Assembly (NCBI RefSeq): GCF_019192735.1
Contig: NZ_JAHTKP010000029.1
Coordinates: 28,014-92,013 of the forward strand
From: Kitasatospora aureofaciens
GTDB lineage: Bacteria > Actinomycetota > Actinomycetes > Streptomycetales > Streptomycetaceae
DNA: 64,000 bases
Direction of reading: 5' to 3'
The position numbers were made by a program, and so were the translations under genes. How positions within the stretch are numbered: position 1 is the first letter of the stretch; each line of letters opens with the position of its first letter. Below, piece by piece: positions 24,701 through 32,760 of the stretch. The notes beneath the pieces were generated by a model that did not search any database, had not been told where the DNA came from, and saw nothing but the letters and a program-made list of their open reading frames with translations.

Positions 24701-25561
24701 ATGGACGAACGAGAGGGCACCGTATCCGAATCCCCCGGGGCCGAATCCCCCGGGGCCGTGGGCGAGGCGAAACCGTCCACGGACTACGCCGCCCTGCGTC
24801 TCGACCCGGAGTACGCCGAGTTGTGCCAGGCACTGCTCGACCTGGTCCCGGTCGGGTCCGGGCCGGCCGTCCTCGACGTGGGGTGCGGGGACGGGGCCGT
24901 GAGCGAGCAGCTGCTGCTGCGCGACCCGGCCATGTCCCTGGCCGGCGTCGATCCCGATCCGGCCCTGCTCGACGCGGCACGGGCCCGCCTGGGCGACCGG
25001 GCCCGTTTCGCGGTGGGCGACGCGTCCTCCGTCTCCCGGTTGTTCCCGCCGCAGGCCTTCGACACCGTCGTGCTGGCCAACTGCATCCATCTCGTCCCGG
25101 ACCTCGGCGAGGCGCTCGCCGCGATCGGGCACGTGCTCGCCGGCGGCGGACGCCTCGTGTTCAACTCGGCCTTCTACTCGGGCGCGGAGAGCGCGGCCGA
25201 CATGCCGCTGTACACCGAGCTGGTCGGCACGGCCCGCCGCATCGCCCGGATGCGCGGGTTCCAGCTCGCCCGGTCGGCCGGCGGCCGCCCCTCGGGGCTG
25301 CGCAGGAGCGCCGAGGACTACCGGACCGCCCTCGCCGCGGGCGGATTCACCGGCGTCGTCACCACCGAGCGGGAATTCACCCTCGGCCCGAGCTTTCTCG
25401 CCGCCCTGTGCTCGACCCCGATGTTCGCCACCGCCGCGCTGCCCGGGATCGACCGGCACGCCGCTGCGGAAATGCTCACCGAGGCGCTGGAACAGCAATA
25501 CGAAAGCGGCCCGTTCACGATCACGCGGCGCTGCGTGTACTTCTCCGCGATGCGGCCGTGA
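24701..25561 (+). CDS. SAM-dependent methyltransferase (class I)
   Basis: 286 residues from ATG 24701 (GGAGGG 8 nt upstream). Motif I reads AVLDVGCGDGAVSEQLL, motif II-like Asp is in LAGVDPDPAL, and the post-I segment FDTVVLANCIHLV follows, so it is a Rossmann-fold methyltransferase using S-adenosylmethionine. The last third is helical and probably binds substrate. The N-terminus has a repeated ESPGAESPGA. It diverges from the condensation pair and is followed 86 nt later by the ACP gene, so it belongs to the same small biosynthetic cluster. Confidence 0.83.
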   Translation: MDEREGTVSESPGAESPGAVGEAKPSTDYAALRLDPEYAELCQALLDLVPVGSGPAVLDVGCGDGAVSEQLLLRDPAMSLAGVDPDPALLDAARARLGDRARFAVGDASSVSRLFPPQAFDTVVLANCIHLVPDLGEALAAIGHVLAGGGRLVFNSAFYSGAESAADMPLYTELVGTARRIARMRGFQLARSAGGRPSGLRRSAEDYRTALAAGGFTGVVTTEREFTLGPSFLAALCSTPMFATAALPGIDRHAAAEMLTEALEQQYESGPFTITRRCVYFSAMRP

Positions 25562-25647
25562 TCCGGCCCGATCCGGCCGCTGATCCGGCCGCTGATCCGG
25601 CCCGCGATATGACCGTCCGTGAAATACCTCACGAAAGGAAATGCTTC

Positions 25648-25917
25648 ATGCCCGAGGTGCTGCCCGTGGTCATCAAGGAGATCACCCGTATCCGGCCGGA
25701 CCTGCGCGAATCCCACGCGTCCATCACCCGCGAATCGGCCCTCTTCTACGCCACCGATCCCGACCGGCCGGCGCTGGAACTCGATTCGATGGACGCGCTC
25801 GAACTGCTCGTCGCGCTGGAGCAGGAATTCGGGATCGAGCTGGCGGCGACCAGCACGAGGACCTCCGACCTGCACACGGTCGGAGACGTGGTCGACGCCG
25901 TGTCGGGGGCGCTGTGA
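25648..25917 (+). CDS. acyl carrier protein
   Basis: 89 residues from ATG 25648 with GAAAGGAA upstream. The phosphopantetheine site reads ELDSMDALELL, so Ser of DSM carries the 4'-phosphopantetheine arm. The first 40 residues are longer than in a fatty-acid ACP and include EITRIRPDLRE. It overlaps the ketosynthase start by GTGA. It is the likely carrier of the acyl intermediate that the ketosynthase extends and a condensation enzyme releases or transfers. Confidence 0.85.
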   Translation: MPEVLPVVIKEITRIRPDLRESHASITRESALFYATDPDRPALELDSMDALELLVALEQEFGIELAATSTRTSDLHTVGDVVDAVSGAL

Positions 25918-25976
25918 CGTCCGCGGCTGTGACGTCCACGGGGGCGACGTCCGCGGCTGTGACGTCCGCGGGGGCG
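25911..25976. repeat. short direct repeats at the ketosynthase start
   Basis: The string GCTGTGACGTCC recurs at about 25911, 25926 and 25956, with a related CGACGTCCGCG between. It codes an extra N-terminal tail (VTSAAVTSTG...) before the ketosynthase fold and offers several in-frame GTG starts. Confidence 0.65.
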
Positions 25977-27191
25977 CGCAACCGCGTCCTGGTGACCGGC
26001 ATCGGCGTCGAGTCGTGCGCGGGCCCCACACCGGAGGAGCTGTGGGCCGCCCTGTCCGCCGGACGGCCCGCGATCTCGGCGCTGGAACTGGAGCAGCCGC
26101 TGCCGTGCCAGGTCGGCGGTGTGGTCACCGGGTTCGACCCCCGGGAGCACATGTCCGCCCAGCAGGCCCGCCGCACCTCGCGCTTCCAGCAGCTGCTGTT
26201 CGCCGCAGCGATGAAGGCGCGGGCGCACGCGGGACTGCGCGCGGCACCGGGGGCCCTGTACGTCGGCACCGGCGGCGGTGGGCTCGACGAAGCGGCGCGC
26301 TTCGTGACCGGCCTGCGCCGGAACGGGTGGTCGCGGATGGACCGGCTCGGCCTGCTCCGTCTGCTGCCCAACCAGGCCGCCGGGCTGGTCGCCCAGGAAC
26401 TGGACATCCAGGGCCCGGTGCTCACCATCTCGACCGCCTGCGCATCCTCGACGGACGCCATCGGAGCGGGCATGCGCGCGGTGCGGGACGGCATCGCCGA
26501 CGTGGTCCTCGTCGGCGGGGTGGAGAGCTGGCTGGACCTGCCGTGCCTGGCGTCGTTCTGCCTGCTGGACGCGCTCTCGCGGCGGCCGGCGGAGCAGGCG
26601 GCGGCCGCCTCCCGGCCGTTCGACCGCGACCGTGACGGCATGGTGCCGGCCGAGGGCGCCGCCGTGCTCGTGCTGGAGTCGGAGCGATCGGCACTGCGCC
26701 GCGGCGCGACCGTGCACGGCGAGGTGCTCGGCGCCGCGTCCACCTGCGACGCCCACCACCCCGTGGCCCCCCGGGCGGACGGCGCGACGGCGGCCAGGAC
26801 GATCGAACTGGCCTGCGCCGACGCCGGTCTCGACACCGCCGCCGTGGACCTGGTCAGCGCGCACGGAACGTCGACACCGCTCAACGACCGGGCCGAGACC
26901 GCGGCCATCAAGCGCGCCTTCGGCCCGCACGCGCGGCACGTGGCGATCACGGCGCCCAAGTCGGTCATCGGCCACGCCTGCGGCGCGTGCGGGGTGCTGG
27001 AGAGCGTCGGCGTGCTGCTCGCCATCCGCGACAAGTACGTGCCGCCCACCGCGAACCTGGACAATCCCGACCCCGACTGCGACCTGGACTACACCCCGCT
27101 TGTGGGCCGGCCCGCCCCGATCAATGTCGCCATCAAGCAGAACTTCGGCTTCGGCGGCCAGAACTCGGCGGTCGTGTTCGGCGCCGCCTGA
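25914..27191 (+). CDS. beta-ketoacyl-ACP synthase (KAS II/FabF-like)
   Basis: About 425 residues. The active-site Cys lies in ISTACASSTDAIG; catalytic His residues in SAHGTSTPLND and KSVIGHACGACG, so the Cys-His-His set is intact and the enzyme should be condensing-competent. Gly-rich C-terminal NFGFGGQNSAVV is present. The start is ambiguous because a repeat supplies in-frame GTG codons at 25914, 25929 and 25959; the first overlaps the ACP stop. It extends an acyl chain on the ACP. No chain-length factor, AT, KR or DH gene lies nearby, so other functions must come from primary metabolism. Confidence 0.88.
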   Translation: MTSAAVTSTGATSAAVTSAGARNRVLVTGIGVESCAGPTPEELWAALSAGRPAISALELEQPLPCQVGGVVTGFDPREHMSAQQARRTSRFQQLLFAAAMKARAHAGLRAAPGALYVGTGGGGLDEAARFVTGLRRNGWSRMDRLGLLRLLPNQAAGLVAQELDIQGPVLTISTACASSTDAIGAGMRAVRDGIADVVLVGGVESWLDLPCLASFCLLDALSRRPAEQAAAASRPFDRDRDGMVPAEGAAVLVLESERSALRRGATVHGEVLGAASTCDAHHPVAPRADGATAARTIELACADAGLDTAAVDLVSAHGTSTPLNDRAETAAIKRAFGPHARHVAITAPKSVIGHACGACGVLESVGVLLAIRDKYVPPTANLDNPDPDCDLDYTPLVGRPAPINVAIKQNFGFGGQNSAVVFGAA

Positions 27192-27356
27192 CCGCACCGA
27201 CCGGTGGCCATCCCGGTGCGCGCACCCGCCCCGGCGTGGTCACCGGCCGGATATGGCCGGTGCTCTGACCGGTCCCCTGGCCTGTCCTCGGTCCGACGCC
27301 GGGACCAGCATCGACGGCATCCACCGTAGGGAGCAATCCAGTGCCCGGGGGCCACG

Positions 27357-28439
27357 ATGCCGATCACCACAACCACCGCTCAGCCGACCCTCACCGCGCT
27401 CAGGCCGCAGGAACGCGAGGTGCTCTACGCCGTCGGCTGCGGCCTGAGGGACGACGAGATCGCCGCCGCCCTCGCCGTCCCCCGGGACGTCGTGGCCGGA
27501 CACCTCGCACGGATCCTCGCCAAACTCGGGCTGCCCGACCGGAGCGCCGCCATCGTCCACGCCTTCGACAGCGGCCTGGTCGCCCCCGGCCGCGGCCCCC
27601 GCAGGCGGGCGACCGGGCAGGCGACCGGGCAGGCGACAAGCCCGGCGCCGTCGGCTGCCGCCCGCCGCACGCCCGGACCGCGGTTGCAGATCTCGCTCCT
27701 CGGACCGCTGCGGGCGTGGCACGACGGACGGCCCCTGGACCTGGGGCATCTGCGCCAGCAAGCCGTCCTGACCGCGCTGGCCCTGTGCCCGGGGCGGACG
27801 GTCAGTCAGCAGGAACTCCTCGACGGAGTGTGGGGCGAGACGCCGCCGAGCACGAAGGTGGTGCCGGTCTACATCTACCGGCTGCGCAAGATCCTGCGCG
27901 TGGGAGACAGCCCGCACGAGGCGATAGAACGCGACCGGAGCGGCTACCGGCTGCTCCCCGGCGCGGTCACCGTGGACGTGGCGCGCATGGAGGAGCTGCT
28001 CACGGCGGCCGGCGCGGCCGAGCGGGCGGGCGAACCGGCCGAGGCGGTCCGCCTCTGCTCCCGGGCGCTGGACCTGTTCCGCGGCGAGCCCCTGGCCGGC
28101 CAGCCGGGCCCGTTCGCCGAGCTGGAGCGGCTGCGGCTCACCGAGCGCCGGATCGCCATGGTCCAGCGGAAGCTCGGCTGGCAGCTGCAACAGGGCCAAC
28201 ACGCCGAAGCGATCGCCGAGTTGTCGGCCCTGACCGAGGCGCAGCCCCTCAACGAACCGGTCGCCGCGATGCTGATGCACGCGCTGTACCTGAGCGGCCG
28301 GCAGGCCGACGCACTGTCCGTGTTCGACCGCACCCGCCGCCGTCTGGCCGATGACCTGGGCGTCTATCCGGGCCAGGTGCTGCAGCGGGCGCACCGGATG
28401 ATCCTGCGTGGGGACGAGTCCTCCCTCGGCCCGCGCTGA
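27357..28439 (+). CDS. LuxR-type HTH fused to a SARP-family activator
   Basis: 360 residues. Residues about 10-72 look like a LuxR/GerE helix-turn-helix (LTALRPQEREVLYAVGCGL, then DEIAAALAVPRDVVAGHLARI). After a Thr/Ala/Pro linker, residues about 102-190 form the OmpR-like winged helix of SARPs (LGPLRAWHDGRPLDLG, then SQQELLDGVWG and IYRLRKIL). Residues about 195-350 are a bacterial transcriptional activation domain. SARPs switch on antibiotic clusters, so this is the probable activator of the condensation/ACP/ketosynthase genes. ATG 27357 has GGGGG upstream. A very strong terminator follows. Confidence 0.8.
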   Translation: MPITTTTAQPTLTALRPQEREVLYAVGCGLRDDEIAAALAVPRDVVAGHLARILAKLGLPDRSAAIVHAFDSGLVAPGRGPRRRATGQATGQATSPAPSAAARRTPGPRLQISLLGPLRAWHDGRPLDLGHLRQQAVLTALALCPGRTVSQQELLDGVWGETPPSTKVVPVYIYRLRKILRVGDSPHEAIERDRSGYRLLPGAVTVDVARMEELLTAAGAAERAGEPAEAVRLCSRALDLFRGEPLAGQPGPFAELERLRLTERRIAMVQRKLGWQLQQGQHAEAIAELSALTEAQPLNEPVAAMLMHALYLSGRQADALSVFDRTRRRLADDLGVYPGQVLQRAHRMILRGDESSLGPR

Positions 28440-28443
28440 TCGT

Positions 28444-28488
28444 CGTCGTCCGTTTTCGCCGTCAATGGGACGGCGAAAACGGACGACG
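28444..28488 (+). terminator. strong terminator ending the biosynthetic cluster
   Basis: Perfect 20-bp inverted repeat (arms 28444-28463 and 28469-28488, 5-nt loop) starting 5 nt after the SARP stop codon, one of the strongest hairpins in the window. Confidence 0.85.
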
Positions 28489-28584
28489 GATTTCCGGTCG
28501 GTCACGAGTTGTTCGCGGGTCGACCGCGATCCCCATCGAAGCGGAATGCTGCCGATGCGAATTCGTGGCACGACCGGTGCGGGG

Positions 28585-28824
28585 CTACTGGGCCGAGACA
28601 ACGATCGAGTTGATGGGGCCGAGGTCGACCGCGTACCAGCCGGGCCCGAAGGGGGCTCCGCAGTTCACGCCGTTGTAGCCGGTGCACAGCCTCACGACGG
28701 CGCCGCCGGTCTGGTTGTTGAACAGCCAGTGCCGGCCGTACTGGTTGGAGAGGTTGTACGTCCCGTAGTTGTAGTACCTGGCGGTCACGTTGCCGTCGGA
28801 GGGCAACTCGCGCTCCGGTGACAC
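28585..28824 (-). CDS. truncated secreted-protein-like gene (peptidase inhibitor I36 / crystallin-like)
   Basis: Core residues NYGTYNLSNQYGRHW, FNNQTGGAVVRLC and CGAPFGPGWYAVDLG resemble the C-terminal half of the small secreted I36/crystallin-like proteins (compare WYNNQTPGT in the protein at 38980). GTG 28824 with GGGAAGG upstream would give 79 residues but no signal peptide. The frame is open upstream and continues without a stop into a murG remnant at 28888. It thus looks like the tail of a secreted protein joined by a deletion or rearrangement to foreign sequence. It may be nonfunctional. Confidence 0.4.
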   Translation of the reverse strand: MSPERELPSDGNVTARYYNYGTYNLSNQYGRHWLFNNQTGGAVVRLCTGYNGVNCGAPFGPGWYAVDLGPINSIVVSAQ

Positions 28825-28887
28825 CGTTACGAACCTTCCCGGCCGAAAGGCCCGGATTGCTGAGACTCCTTGAGATTCAAAGCAACG

Positions 28888-29113
28888 GATCATGTCGACG
28901 GTGTGCAGCCGGTGGCCGGCCTGCGGGATGAGGGTGCTCTCCAGGCCGCGTTCGGTGCCCACGAAGGAGATGACGGGCCCTGCGCAGCGCCTCGGCGAGT
29001 GCGAGGCCCGGGTAGATGTGTCCGCCGGTGCCGCCGGCGCCGATCACCACCGACAGGGGCGGGGGTCCGTCGTTCCTGTCGTGCCGGTCGGGGCTTTCGT
29101 GTTCGGTCCGCAT
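28888..29113 (-). pseudogene. 5' fragment of a murG-like glycosyltransferase gene
   Basis: From ATG 29113 the frame reads VVIGAGGTGGHIYPGLALAE, the N-terminal nucleotide-sugar-side loop of MurG. Near 28980 homology continues in a shifted frame as VISFVGTERGLESTLIPQAG, then HRLHTVDMI, and stops at about 28888. About 10 nt seem lost at the shift, and all of the C-terminal two thirds is absent. MurG adds GlcNAc to lipid I in the membrane; this copy cannot. The frame runs on into the I36-like fragment, indicating a junction of two broken genes. The essential murG is presumably elsewhere. Confidence 0.7.
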
Positions 29114-29175
29114 GCCGCGAGCCCGCTGAGGCCGTCCAAGAGACTTCTCAGAGTCGTTTTGAGAGGGTTGTCCGC

Positions 29176-29862
29176 ATGAGCAACGGGCAGAAGGTGCTGG
29201 TCGTCGACGACGATCCGGAGGTGCGTGCCGCCGTCGAGGACGGTCTGGCCGTCGAGGGCTACGAGGTGCGCGGCGCAGCCGACGGGCTGGCGGCGCTGAG
29301 CGAGGTGGCCGGCTGGCAGCCCGACGCGATGGTGCTCGACCTGCTCATGCCCGTCCTCGACGGCCTGGCGGTCTGCCGCCGGCTGCGGGCCCTGGGCGAC
29401 CGGATCCCGATCCTGGTGCTGACCGCCCGCGACTCGGTGAGCGACCGCGTCGACGGCCTCGACGCGGGGGCCGACGACTACCTGGTCAAGCCGTTCGCAC
29501 TGGACGAGCTGACCGCCCGGCTGCGCGCCCTGCTGCGGCGCAGCGCCCCGGCGGCCGAGGAGCCGGGCTGCCGCTTCGCCGATCTGGAGGTCGACCCGGT
29601 CACCCGGACCGGGGTCCGGGCCGGGCGGCCGGTGGAGTTCTCGCGCACCGAGTTCACGCTGCTGGAGGTGCTGCTGCGCCACCCCGGCCAGGTGCTCCCG
29701 CGCGAGGTGATCATGGAGCGGGTGTGGGGCGCCGACTTCGGCCCCGACTCCAACTCGCTGGCCGTGTACGTCGGTTACCTGCGCCGCAAGTTGGAGGCCG
29801 GCGGTGAGCCGCGGCTGGTGCACACCGTGCACGGGGTCGGCTACCGCCTGGACCGGGCTTGA
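29176..29862 (+). CDS. OmpR-family response regulator
   Basis: 228 residues. The receiver domain shows VVDDDPEV (acidic pocket), MVLDLLMPV with the phospho-acceptor Asp, VLTARDS (Thr) and DYLVKPF (Lys). The C-terminal winged helix (about 130-225) ends GVGYRLDRA. The set resembles MprA/CseB regulators. ATG 29176 has GAGAGGG upstream. The stop overlaps the sensor kinase gene start, so the pair is one operon. Confidence 0.92.
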   Translation: MSNGQKVLVVDDDPEVRAAVEDGLAVEGYEVRGAADGLAALSEVAGWQPDAMVLDLLMPVLDGLAVCRRLRALGDRIPILVLTARDSVSDRVDGLDAGADDYLVKPFALDELTARLRALLRRSAPAAEEPGCRFADLEVDPVTRTGVRAGRPVEFSRTEFTLLEVLLRHPGQVLPREVIMERVWGADFGPDSNSLAVYVGYLRRKLEAGGEPRLVHTVHGVGYRLDRA

Positions 29863-31322
29863 GCGCGCAGGGGCCGGGTCTGAGCGCGCACGGACCGGGC
29901 GCGCGGACGCACGGACCGGGCCTGAGGTCCCACGAACCGGGCTTGCGGGCGCACGCCCGCTGGCGGCGCCGGCGCCCGCTTCGCACCCGGCTGGCCCTCG
30001 CCTGCACGGCCGCGGTCGCCGTGGTGGCGCTCGGGATCAGCGCGGCCGCGTTCAGCATCGTCCGCTACGAGCTCAACCACCAGCTGGACCAGCACCTCAC
30101 CCAGCAGGCCACCCTGGTGCAGCAGCAGCACCGCGACCAGGGCCCGCAGGTCGTCTACGGCGAGTGCAACTACCTGGCCGCCCCGGCCTGCGCGCAGATC
30201 GTCTCCGCCGACCCCGCCAAGGCGCCGAACGAGCCGTACCTGCTGCCCGTCACCCCGGCCACCCGCCAGGTCGCGGACCGGCAGCGGGCCGGCTACTTCA
30301 CCGACCTCATCATCGGCGGCCACCCGGCCCGGATGCTCACGACGCCGATGATCGCGGCGCCGCCCGGCACCCGGCAGGCCGTCCAGGTCGCGCTGCGCGC
30401 CGACAGCGTCCAGGAGGGGGTGCGGCAGGCCGGCGCGCTGATGGCGGCCGTCGCGGCGGTGGGTGTGCTGCTGGCCGCCGCGCTGGGGCTCACGGTGGCC
30501 CGCACCGGCCTCGCCCCGGTCGCCCGGCTGACCCGCACCGCCGAGCGGATCGCCGCCACCCGGGACGCGGGGCTGCGGATCGAGCTGCCGCCCGGGCGCC
30601 GGGAGGACGAACTGACCCGGCTGGCCGGCAGCTTCAACACCATGCTGGGCGCACTGGAGCAGTCCGTGGCCGCCCAGCGCAGACTCGTCGCCGACGCCTC
30701 GCACGAGCTGCGCACTCCGCTGACCGCACTGCGCACCAACGCCGAACTGCTGTCCCGCGCCGATCGGTTGACTGACAGTCAGCGCGAGCGGGCGGCGGCC
30801 GCACTGCGCCGCCAGCTGCGCGAGGTGACCGGCCTGGTGAACGACCTCATCGAGCTGGCCCGCGACGAGGAGCCGCAGCCGCTGCTCGAACAGGTCGCGG
30901 TCGGCCGGCTCGTCGAGCACTGCGTGGACACCGCGCGCGGCCACTGGCCGGCGATCACCTTCACCCTGGACAACGATGCCGGCGAGCGCACCGTCCCCGG
31001 CGTGCCGGCCCGGCTGGCCCGGCTGGTCTCCAACCTCCTGGACAACGCCGCCAAGTTCAGCCCGCCGGGCGCCGCCGTCGAGGTCCGGCTCACCGCCGGG
31101 CTGGAGCTGACCGTCCGCGACCACGGCCCCGGCATCGCCCCCGAGGACCTGCCGTACGTCTTCGACCGCTTCTACCGGGCCTCGGCCGCTCGGGCCCTGC
31201 CCGGCTCCGGCCTCGGGCTCGCCATGGCGCGCCAGATCGCCCACGCCCACGGCGCCACGCTCACCGCCGAGGCCGCCCCCGGCGGCGGCGCGCTGTTCCG
31301 CCTGCGGCTGCCGGCCGCCTGA
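29859..31322 (+). CDS. sensor histidine kinase, partner of the upstream regulator
   Basis: About 487 residues. The first 30 are tandem GPGLxxH-type repeats with a basic stretch, then a membrane span (TRLALACTAAVAVVALGISA), an outer domain of about 115 residues with two Cys, a second span (about 190-215) and a HAMP. The catalytic part has ASHELRTPLTALRTN (phospho-His), NLLDNAAKF (N box), DHGPGIAPEDLP and GSGLGLAM (G boxes). The TTG at 29859 overlaps the regulator stop; the repeat-rich N-terminus makes the start uncertain and a later TTG near 29942 is possible. The stimulus is unknown. Confidence 0.88.
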   Translation: MSAQGPGLSAHGPGARTHGPGLRSHEPGLRAHARWRRRRPLRTRLALACTAAVAVVALGISAAAFSIVRYELNHQLDQHLTQQATLVQQQHRDQGPQVVYGECNYLAAPACAQIVSADPAKAPNEPYLLPVTPATRQVADRQRAGYFTDLIIGGHPARMLTTPMIAAPPGTRQAVQVALRADSVQEGVRQAGALMAAVAAVGVLLAAALGLTVARTGLAPVARLTRTAERIAATRDAGLRIELPPGRREDELTRLAGSFNTMLGALEQSVAAQRRLVADASHELRTPLTALRTNAELLSRADRLTDSQRERAAAALRRQLREVTGLVNDLIELARDEEPQPLLEQVAVGRLVEHCVDTARGHWPAITFTLDNDAGERTVPGVPARLARLVSNLLDNAAKFSPPGAAVEVRLTAGLELTVRDHGPGIAPEDLPYVFDRFYRASAARALPGSGLGLAMARQIAHAHGATLTAEAAPGGGALFRLRLPAA

Positions 31323-31456
31323 GCCCCGGTCCGCGGTTCGGGCGGGCCCGGCCGGCCGGGCGTATACCGATCGTCGACGATTCGTCGACACACGCCGCAT
31401 AGCTTCCTGACCTGCAGCCGGCCCGACCCCGGGCCGGCGCCGAAGGGAGAACTCTC

Positions 31457-31963
31457 GTGCTGCGCAAGACTCGTGCCGTACTGGCCGGTTCGGTCGCCAT
31501 CCTGGCCCTCAGCCTCACCTCGACGAGCTTCACCGCCTCCGCCGCCGGCGACCAGAGCGGCATCGACGCCTGCGCCCGCGAGGCCAAGTGGGCCGGCTTC
31601 GCCAAGGACAAGTCGGCCGAGGGCCGCAACGACGACGCGATCTACGCCGTGGCGATCGCCATGGCCGAGTCCGGCTGCAACCGCCTGGCCGTCCACACCA
31701 ACCAGCCCACCGACCCCGACCCGGGCACCAAGGACCTCGGCGCCTGGCAGATCAACGAGCACTGGTACCCCGAGGTCCACGGCCACGACGCCGGGGTCGT
31801 GACCGACGAGAACTGGCAGGACATGGGCTGGTCGGCCCGCAAGGCCTACGCGATCGACAACGACGGCACCGGCCGCGGCTGGGCCTCCTGGGCGGCCTGG
31901 CACCTGGGCACCTACCAGCAGTACCTCGGCCAGGCCCGCGACGCGGTCTACCGCGTCTGGTGA
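31457..31963 (+). CDS. secreted lysozyme-like / transglycosylase-fold protein
   Basis: 168 residues from GTG 31457 (GGGAGA upstream). A Sec signal peptide (about 1-30) precedes a domain with AIAMAESGCN, where Glu is the expected catalytic acid of the lysozyme-like fold, then DLGAWQINEHWYPEV and WASWAAWHLGTYQQYL. It probably cleaves peptidoglycan outside the cell. It follows the two-component genes by 134 nt and could be one of their targets, though this is only proximity. Confidence 0.75.
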   Translation: MLRKTRAVLAGSVAILALSLTSTSFTASAAGDQSGIDACAREAKWAGFAKDKSAEGRNDDAIYAVAIAMAESGCNRLAVHTNQPTDPDPGTKDLGAWQINEHWYPEVHGHDAGVVTDENWQDMGWSARKAYAIDNDGTGRGWASWAAWHLGTYQQYLGQARDAVYRVW

Positions 31964-31994
31964 CGCCCCGCCGCGCGTGACACCCCGAACACCC

Positions 31995-32032
31995 GGACCC
32001 GGACGGCCAACCCTCCATGGCCGTCCGGGTCC
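31995..32032. terminator. bidirectional terminator
   Basis: Perfect 14-bp inverted repeat (arms 31995-32008 and 32019-32032, 10-nt loop) between the convergent ends of the lysozyme-like gene and the next minus-strand gene. Confidence 0.8.
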
Positions 32033-32075
32033 CGGCGCGGATGCGAACCCCGAACCGTGGTGGCGGTCATGACGG

Positions 32076-32675
32076 TCAGCAGCGCAGGCCGACGATGCCC
32101 CAGCCGCGGCGCTCCGCCTCCGTGACCACCTCTCCCCAGTCGGTGAGGAAGTCGGCGAACGCTTCGAAGGTCGTGATCCATCCGTCGGGCTCCGCGGCAT
32201 GCCGGTCGAACGGCTCGCGCAGGGACTCCAGTCGAGGCGCCACCTGCCGCCACCAGCCCGCGATCACCGGCACGTGGTCGGGCGGGCACCACAGCAACAG
32301 GCCCACGTCCCAGGTGCACGGCCGCTCCGGGAGCCCCGAGCCGACCCCGGTCACCTCCTCCAGGGCATGCCAGAACAGCGCGTCGTTGAACCGGTCCAGG
32401 ACCTCGCGCACCTCCGGCTCGACGAACTCGCGCATGTGGTCCCAGCGGTGACCGGCATAGAAGTGCGCCTTGTACGAGTCCATCGTGTTCCGGAGGGCGT
32501 ACCTGCCGTACCAGTCCTCACCCGGCCGCTCGGACCACGACCAGCCGTGCTCGACGGGGTCGTCGTCGTACTCCTCGTCGAAGGCGGCGTCGATCAGCAG
32601 CTCTTCCCGGTCACCGGGCGCGACCGCCTCCACCCGCGGCCAGTCCACGATCAGCACCTCTATGCACAAACCCAT
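32076..32675 (-). CDS. conserved-looking protein of unknown function (199 residues)
   Basis: Begins MGLCIEVLIVDWPRVEAV, an opening I associate with a group of uncharacterised Streptomyces proteins. The body is acidic and rich in aromatic residues (EEYDDDPVEHGWSWSERPGE, LLLWCPPDHV, then FADFLTDWGEVV). It is cytoplasmic by appearance. The composition resembles contact-toxin immunity proteins, but no toxin gene is adjacent, so I make no such call. Confidence 0.6.
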   Translation of the reverse strand: MGLCIEVLIVDWPRVEAVAPGDREELLIDAAFDEEYDDDPVEHGWSWSERPGEDWYGRYALRNTMDSYKAHFYAGHRWDHMREFVEPEVREVLDRFNDALFWHALEEVTGVGSGLPERPCTWDVGLLLWCPPDHVPVIAGWWRQVAPRLESLREPFDRHAAEPDGWITTFEAFADFLTDWGEVVTEAERRGWGIVGLRC

Positions 32676-32760
32676 CGCGCCAGCGTAGGGCGGGGAAAAC
32701 CTCGGACCATCCGCGGGCGGCCCCCGCGCAGGCGGGGGGCCGGCCAGAGGACGGCATGTC

